The notes under the pieces were generated by a model, which saw only the letters and a program-made list of their open reading frames with translations, did no database searches and had not been told where the DNA came from. From the NCBI GenBank assembly GCA_003290165.1, contig QNQO01000510.1, positions 62,001 through 126,000 of the forward strand: a stretch of DNA of 64,000 nucleotides, in the 5' to 3' direction. Below, one piece after another: positions 57,781 to 64,000 of this stretch; the first letter of the stretch is position 1, and every line of letters begins with the position of its first letter. The translations under genes and the position numbers were made by a program. The DNA is from Berberis thunbergii (lineage: Eukaryota > Streptophyta > Magnoliopsida > Ranunculales > Berberidaceae).

Positions 57781-60605
57781 ATTTCTCTGAACACTCACAC
57801 CAAATGGTATACAAAACCAGCTAGCATTCTATGCATGCCATTGCCACGTAACGAATTAAACAAGAGCCTATCTCATCCACTTTTACCAAATACTCCCTAG
57901 AAACAAACAAATCAAAGAAACTAAGTTAAAGTTGTCGGTCACATATTTCCTAATTAAGTAAAATAAAATAAAAAACAAGGTGAAGGGAATTGTTCCAAAA
58001 CAAATCAATGTTAAGGGCATTTAAATGTCATTTATTAATAAATGTGTTCCAACAAAACTTGATAATCAATATTATCAAGTATTACAATGATGTAGTATAT
58101 GGAATTTTTAAAATTTTAGTATTTTAAATACAGAACTTTCAATTAATATAAAGTAAGTATCCATAAAATAAGTTGTCGATCACTTACATATTTCTAAACT
58201 TGATAGAAATTTGAAGGTAAATGGAAAATTCTAGAAATAATTAATATTAAGGGCATTTTAGTATTTGAGAAAGACGATGAAAACCCAATCAACACTTACT
58301 TTCTGATTACTAATCATTTTTTAGTTTTAAAAAAGATGATATCCTGTATTTACTTGTGTAAAAATATAGTTTGTATGGTATCGAGAAAAGTTTGAAATTC
58401 ATCTAGTCAGTTCAACTCATGCTCTATTTAAAGAAACCTTGATTTAGATTAGGAAATGTAGTTTTTCTTTCCTCATAGTTGTGCACCTTTTAAGTGAAGT
58501 TTTTAGTTCACTTTATTTCATTAAGGGCATTTTTATAAGTAGTCCTATGTAGATGTGAACTTGCTAATCTTTATGAATCAACACTCTAATTAATCAAATA
58601 TATCATTTTGTACTTTATAACTTTTAGCAAAAGTGCACTTACTTTGTCAAATACTAGGGAGAAAATAAGATTGATTTTAATAAGCAAGTACACCCCCCAT
58701 GGTTGTGTTTCTTTTATTAATTAATTAACTTATTTATTTATTATGAAAAATAGTAATTTATTCAACCAAAAAGAAGGGAAACTAACTCCACCGTACAACC
58801 TACTAACCATCTACTTACACCACAACCATTGTAAACTAAGGCTGCCAAATAATGACAATAGTATTCTTGCAAATTTGGAATAAAGATAATTTTGTATAAA
58901 TAAAAAACATTTAAAGAAAAAGGTTGTTGATGCCTGGAAAGATCTTCATCTGACTCTGATGTCGCTCTTACTATATCATGTGCATCTGTGAGAATGAGTA
59001 GTTTTCTGGTTTGGTTACAAGTTGCCCAACACAAAACTTTCCTTATTGTCTGTGATTTTGTCTGAAAATTGGTACTTCACCACTCATTCACTTGACACTT
59101 ATTTATGCTACTAATGACTTCGCTTCTTTTATTTTCATACTAATAACTCATTAATCCATGTAGAGTAATTTAAATAAAACAAAATTTTTTATTACTTGTA
59201 TCATGTAGACGAGACTGGTATTGAGGGTCGAGTCAAGAATCGATTCAAGAAATATTCATTAATGACAAAAATTCAATTGTTTGTGTTTTCATTTTAGAAA
59301 AATCAAGTTGAACATGCATGGGTCTAAGGAAGTAGATATATTATTCATCAATTAAATTACATGTTAAAAAAAAAGCTACAAACTTGAAGAAATAAACAAA
59401 AACATAGACCTGTTGTAAAGTGAAATAAGTAATACCAAAATATTTAAGAAAAAATATGTTGTGAACAAAATGAGCAACAAAAAGAGGCATTTTCCTCTTG
59501 TCATTGTATGACCATTGGTCCACTAGCAAAAGAAGAAACGTTTGATTTCAGAAGAAAGAGGAAACATAAAAAAAAAATTAAAAATAAAAAAAATAAAATA
59601 ACATTCATGAGTTGCGAGAGTACCAATAGGAAGTTAGAAAATTTTAAAACGTTAAAAAACCACTCGTTGAAACCTGCATGAGGCTTTAATAAACTCTTCA
59701 TCACCATTAGAAAAAGGCGTTAGTCATAGAGTTGTTTGTTATGGATTACATTCACAATCACTAGGGAACATATATTTTTAAGTCTTCAACTTAAGAAAAG
59801 AAGTGGCTTATTTTTAACAAATGTGCATTTTAAATTTTAACACTGATGTGTGCATCAGAAATGCAAGTTTCCCAATCTACCGAAAATAAAATGTAAGATT
59901 GAATGAGGCGTGCACAAAAGTCGATACTTTTAGTTTGATAGACATGCATGTTTTTATTCTTGACTTTGATGTTTGAAACTACAACATTCAAGGGGATTTC
60001 TCGAGAGAACCAAATTTTTGTTTGTTTCGAAGAAACCTATATAACATAACAAAGATTGAGGGCATTAATTGTAGATAGATTTTTCCTTAGCGAGATTCAG
60101 GTGGGGATCAGTATTTGTCCGCTTATGCATGTATCAACTGAGAGCTTTTCAAAACTACATAGGGTATCATAATTATAAAATCACAGTTTCGGTTCCTAAA
60201 TAGCTTTTATAGTATCTTAATGATAGTACATAATTGTCTCTTATTTTCCCTTAATGTAACTATCTAGTTTACTTTAATCTAGTTGATAAAATTTATTTCG
60301 TCTTTGTATATGTAGAGTTAGCAGGATAATGCAAAAACCTAGGACTTTCTCAAAGTAATCACAAATTTGATGAAAAGTTACAAGTCTTAAATATCCTCAT
60401 CAGGCGTGAAACCACGAGAGTTTTTCAGTAAAATTATAACTGCATTTATAATCATAACCACTTATTTTCAAAATAGAAGTTATGTGCATAATGGGTCTAA
60501 ACGATTAAAATCATCTATGTAACCGAGTTTCAAGGACTAGTGCGATCAAAGTCAACTACATCGATTAGAACAACCAAGTCACCAACTGCCATAGGTTCTC
60601 CATTC

Positions 60606-63430
60606 AAATTCCTTTTCTAGTTTCCACATCAACTAGGTGTTATCTTAATGATGAAGGATTTGACGACAATGAGAATGAAACAACTTTTTTCTTAAGAAAG
60701 AATCATCTTGACAAATGAATACCGTCCTCATTTATAAGTCTAAAATTGTTTATTTTATACCTCTTCAAACCCTTGTTATCCTAAAATATTAATAAAAATG
60801 AAAGACTTCTGTAAATAATCAAGATTAAATGAACCCTTGTTATCCAATTTGTCTTTGGAGTCGGTAATTTTGTCCCCTTCTTGCATCTTAGTCGTTCGTT
60901 TTATGAGGAAACATTCTAAAATACACGATGAATCTAGAAAGGGGTACGTTTTAGATTTTTACTCTCACATAAGCCATAATATTTTTAAGTTCCCCATTCC
61001 CATCAACCCCCCCCCCCCATTTTGTAAAGAATAACCCCATTATTGGTACCCTCCATGAGAGATTGCATTTGAAAATGTATTGTGTGAATAAGGAAAAAAA
61101 TTATATTTAAAAAGATAGGTTGAGGGATTGAAATAATTTGTAAAAAATGCGCAACTGAACTATAAAGTCGCACCACTGGGTTAGCAGTCGAGGAACTCAA
61201 ATAATTCAAGTCTACCAACAAGACTCAACCAAAAGCGATGAACTCGATAATCAAATTAGAAGCACTAGTCAAAGGCAACCAAATACTGAAGTCAATATTA
61301 GACGACGACAATCAAAGTTTGAAGACCGGTCTATCAAAGTCAATACGCCAAGAAGATTGAAGTCAAAATGGTTGAAGAAAGTCAAAATCAGATTGGGAAG
61401 TCAAGAATGGAATTTGATCAAAATATATAGGACTAAATATTCTAGTTGAACGGACTTGAATTTTGAAAATTCAAAATCAGACAAACTAGCCTTTTGAATA
61501 AAATACGATAACATCATCTAGGTCGACCATACGCTCCCAGGATTTGTCTATAAATGCCCAACTTGCTCATTTGTTCATAAAAACTTGGAAATTTTGGAGA
61601 AACTTGAGAAAGCCAATAAGAGAAAATTTAAGGGTCCTTCATGGAACAAAAATACAAAAACATATAGTAGGTTTTTTTTCCAAGTTCAAGTGACATCTCT
61701 CCAACTCTTTCTCATCTTCTTGAGTGAGCTTTGAAACTAAATGGTGTTTGATAGCTTATATGTGAGGTTAAGTTAGAAATAACATACTTGTAAAAGTGAG
61801 ATCTCACTTTTATATTATGAAAAAGTAATACCTAGAGCTCAAGCCTTTTGTAATTCATTTATTTGAAGTTACATTTGTAGAAAGCCTCAAATCAAGTGTT
61901 GTAATCAATTGTTTAATTTCTATTGTGGACAAGTATTGGCCTTGCGAAGTCGTGGTTATAGTTTTGATAAAGGAGCTCTAGTTAAGCAAGCTTTGTGTCC
62001 TAGTTCGTAAGAATACAATCACAGAAGCTTGTTGTTGCATTCCCTTCCACCAAGGGAGAAACCAATTGGGGTCAATCAAATCCCCCCAATTTAGGTCAAC
62101 TTCATTATATCTTTGTATCGCAATATTGTCTCTTACTCTCTCTTACTTTCTCTCATTTATGATTATTTACTTCATTGTTTAAGGTACAATTCTAATTACA
62201 TGTTCAGATAAATTAAGGGTTTTCAAAATTCAGTTTGCTCATTTGTGATTTGTTCAAACAAATACTTGGATCTAGTTCGAAAGTGTTTTCAAAAGTACCC
62301 ATTAGATATCAACTTTTGATTCCAAGTGAAAACCTAGAGTTGAATTCCAGTTCTGTATACTTTGCTCTAGGGTTTTTTTTCCCCTAACTGTCAATTATCT
62401 TTGAAGCGTTTTTATTGGTATTTGATCTAAAATAAAATCACACGAACATAACGACAGACAACTACTTGTAGTCAACTTTTTTAGAGTTGCAAAACCATTC
62501 CCTGCAGTTTTTTGAATGACTATCTTTGAATCAAACATTTTTTGCAAAGTTTAGAAAGATTAAAACGATTTTCAATCTGAGACTATTCACTCCCAAGTGT
62601 CGTTTATTATATCTTAGCCCAATTTCAATATTCTTTCTCCATTTTGTAATTTTCTTAAATTTTTATTTGTTATTTCAATTGGTTGCATTATAATGGATCT
62701 TCATATGTTGTCAAGCTTAAGCTTACTATGACAGTGTAAATCCACCCCCTGATTCCACCACCATGGTTGAACAATTTGATCAATCGTAAATATAATTTTC
62801 AATTTGTAATTTAATATGTAAGTGCAAGTTTCCATTGAAGAACTTCAACACTTCTAATAAAGAATCAAATATATATTTTCTCAAGTATGTGCACCATCGA
62901 GTCTTAGTGTATTATCTTAAATCTGCGTCGAATCTACATTATCTCCATTAACATTTATTATTGGTAAATTTACTGTAGAAGAGGTTAAACCATACAACTG
63001 GTTGGATGATGTAGATGGAGCACCGAGGCACGTAGTCGCTTTCCTTAAGGCTTAATTCGCCCCCACCACTTGGGTAATACACTGGGTTACCGGCGAATTT
63101 CCTCCAACGGTAACTCTGTTTGTCGAACTGCAGCTGTATTTGACGAAGAACAACCCTTTGAAAGACGAGCAGATCAAAGACACAAGATCAAGAACTGGCC
63201 ACACTTGTACGGAATGTGGTAATTCCTTGATACCAGTAAGAAGGATGGAAGATAATTCCTGGAACACTTGCACAACCTTGGAATGGAGTTGTTCCAATTC
63301 CCAGATTTGGAATTGATTGAAAAATATGGACTTGACTTGAATTCTTTGGAATAGAATTGCTTGGAATTGAGTTTTTTTTTTTGATAATGATCCAAATTAG
63401 TGGGCTTTGTATAGGCCCGAGGTGACCATC
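60606..63430. other. No gene recognised; possible degraded LTR-element sequence
   Basis: Non-coding in appearance. There is a C11 run near 61008-61018 and a stretch at 61800-62110 (for example 'ccttccaccaagggagaaacc') that reads like the leader or LTR of an old retroelement, but no repeat partner, primer site or protein remnant is visible to prove it. Poly-T tracts near 62365 and 63371. Confidence 0.45.
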
Positions 63431-63680
63431 CAATCTTCCTTGTTGGATCAGATGGACGCTCCAGATCGCACCTCTCCTGGTTGACTACAGACCGTTAGAT
63501 CCTAACCTATCAGATGGACGTCCCAGATCACACCCTATGAGGAGATGCATATGTTGGATCGCCCCTGATCCCATGCATCCGTATGTAACATTAGATCCAC
63601 GCGAATCTAACCGTTGGATCCCATTTAACCGTATGTAACATTAGATCCACGTGAATCTAACCAGGGCATCCGTGTGCAAT
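63430..63680. repeat. Short tandem repeats (GGATC/AGATC-rich)
   Basis: Two overlapping duplications: 'cagatggacg.(c/t)ccagatc.cacc' at about 63449 and 63510, and a ~56-bp unit 'cgtatgtaacattagatcc' + 'acg(c/t)gaatctaacc' at about 63580 and 63631. No coding frame. Confidence 0.7.
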
Positions 63681-64000
63681 CTAACAAACCTGCATCTGAC
63701 ACATGGCTAAAACTGGATGCGTCATCAAAGCGTCTAAGCAATGATGTGGCGTGCGAAGTGCAAAGTGCGCCACATTGCGCCCATGCGCGCGCGCGTGTGA
63801 TGATGCACCGTTACCCACCTAGCCCATTCCATTTCCTTTTAGTATATCAAAGCCCATACTCGACTCCATGTATATAAACCAAGTGGTTCCTAGTTGCTTA
63901 CTTGATATGGGACTAAAGCTTTCCATATCCAATTCTCACCAAACCTTCACCCTTTTATTTGAAAATAATTCTAACAATCCCCACCTATTTTCAAATGAAA
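63681..64000. other. Window edge, unassigned
   Basis: A short alternating GC stretch (gcgcgcgcgcgtgtg near 63786) and AT-rich sequence to the end. No feature supported. Confidence 0.4.

Larger units (their letters stand above)
52299..60605. repeat. Large tandem segment, copy III
   Basis: Collinear with copies I and II at both ends (52305-53720 and 57720-60605). The middle is expanded by a tandem array of exon-1 copies and by MITE and hAT insertions. Confidence 0.85.

Noticed and set aside
34364..60605. CRISPR-like or regulatory repeat array
   Set aside because: The repeats are large plant segmental duplications and a first-exon array; there are no short palindromic repeats with unique spacers.
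61800..62110. LTR/leader of another retrotransposon
   Set aside because: The text feels like a retroelement leader, but no second LTR, primer site or protein remnant was found in the window.

Overview
The window is nuclear DNA of a flowering plant. It is AT-rich and intron-containing, and it is full of plant-type LTR retrotransposons (one with a tRNA-iMet primer site, one of Tat/Ogre-Retand character), hAT and Mutator-like elements, Tourist-like MITEs, a LINE fragment and tRNA-derived SINEs. No prokaryotic, organellar or CRISPR feature was seen. The species cannot be named from what is visible.

Layout. 1-8.2 kb: intergenic DNA with a small minus-strand LTR element (1413-3705), a 43-nt poly-C tract, a SINE and two hAT-like elements. 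8.46-19.74 kb, minus strand: the one clearly recognisable host gene, a TAPT1/POD1-family (DUF747) ER membrane protein. I could thread 11 coding exons into an uninterrupted 649-codon frame; intron 6 has AT-AC (U12-type) ends. Its first exon and flanks are tandemly duplicated, and the gene-proximal copy is dead. 20.06-28.45 kb: a degenerate Tat-like retrotransposon with two LTRs, a gag remnant, a ~177-bp tandem array and an antisense coiled-coil reading frame, but no visible reverse transcriptase. 28.64-32.06 kb: a Mutator-like element carrying palindromic modules and one acidic ORF. 32.26-33.57 kb: a hAT element inserted into a broken copia gag.

34.36-60.6 kb: three tandem direct copies of a ~6-8 kb segment. 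Each carries remnants or an intact copy of a small two-exon gene that I do not recognise (87 aa in the middle copy). These paralogous segments act as empty-site controls for one another, so several insertions have well-defined ends: a 2.77-kb LTR retrotransposon that carries pieces of two unrelated host genes (a cupin and a DUF810/Munc13-like protein), two SINEs and a LINE fragment. A degenerate Ty3/gypsy element separates copies I and II. In copy III the first exon of the small gene is expanded into about seven tandem partial copies, further disrupted by a hAT element and twin MITEs. 60.6-64 kb: no gene recognised.

Function. Only the TAPT1/POD1 gene, and possibly the small two-exon gene in copy II, look able to make a host protein. 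Everything else is mobile-element history: insertion, capture, duplication and decay.
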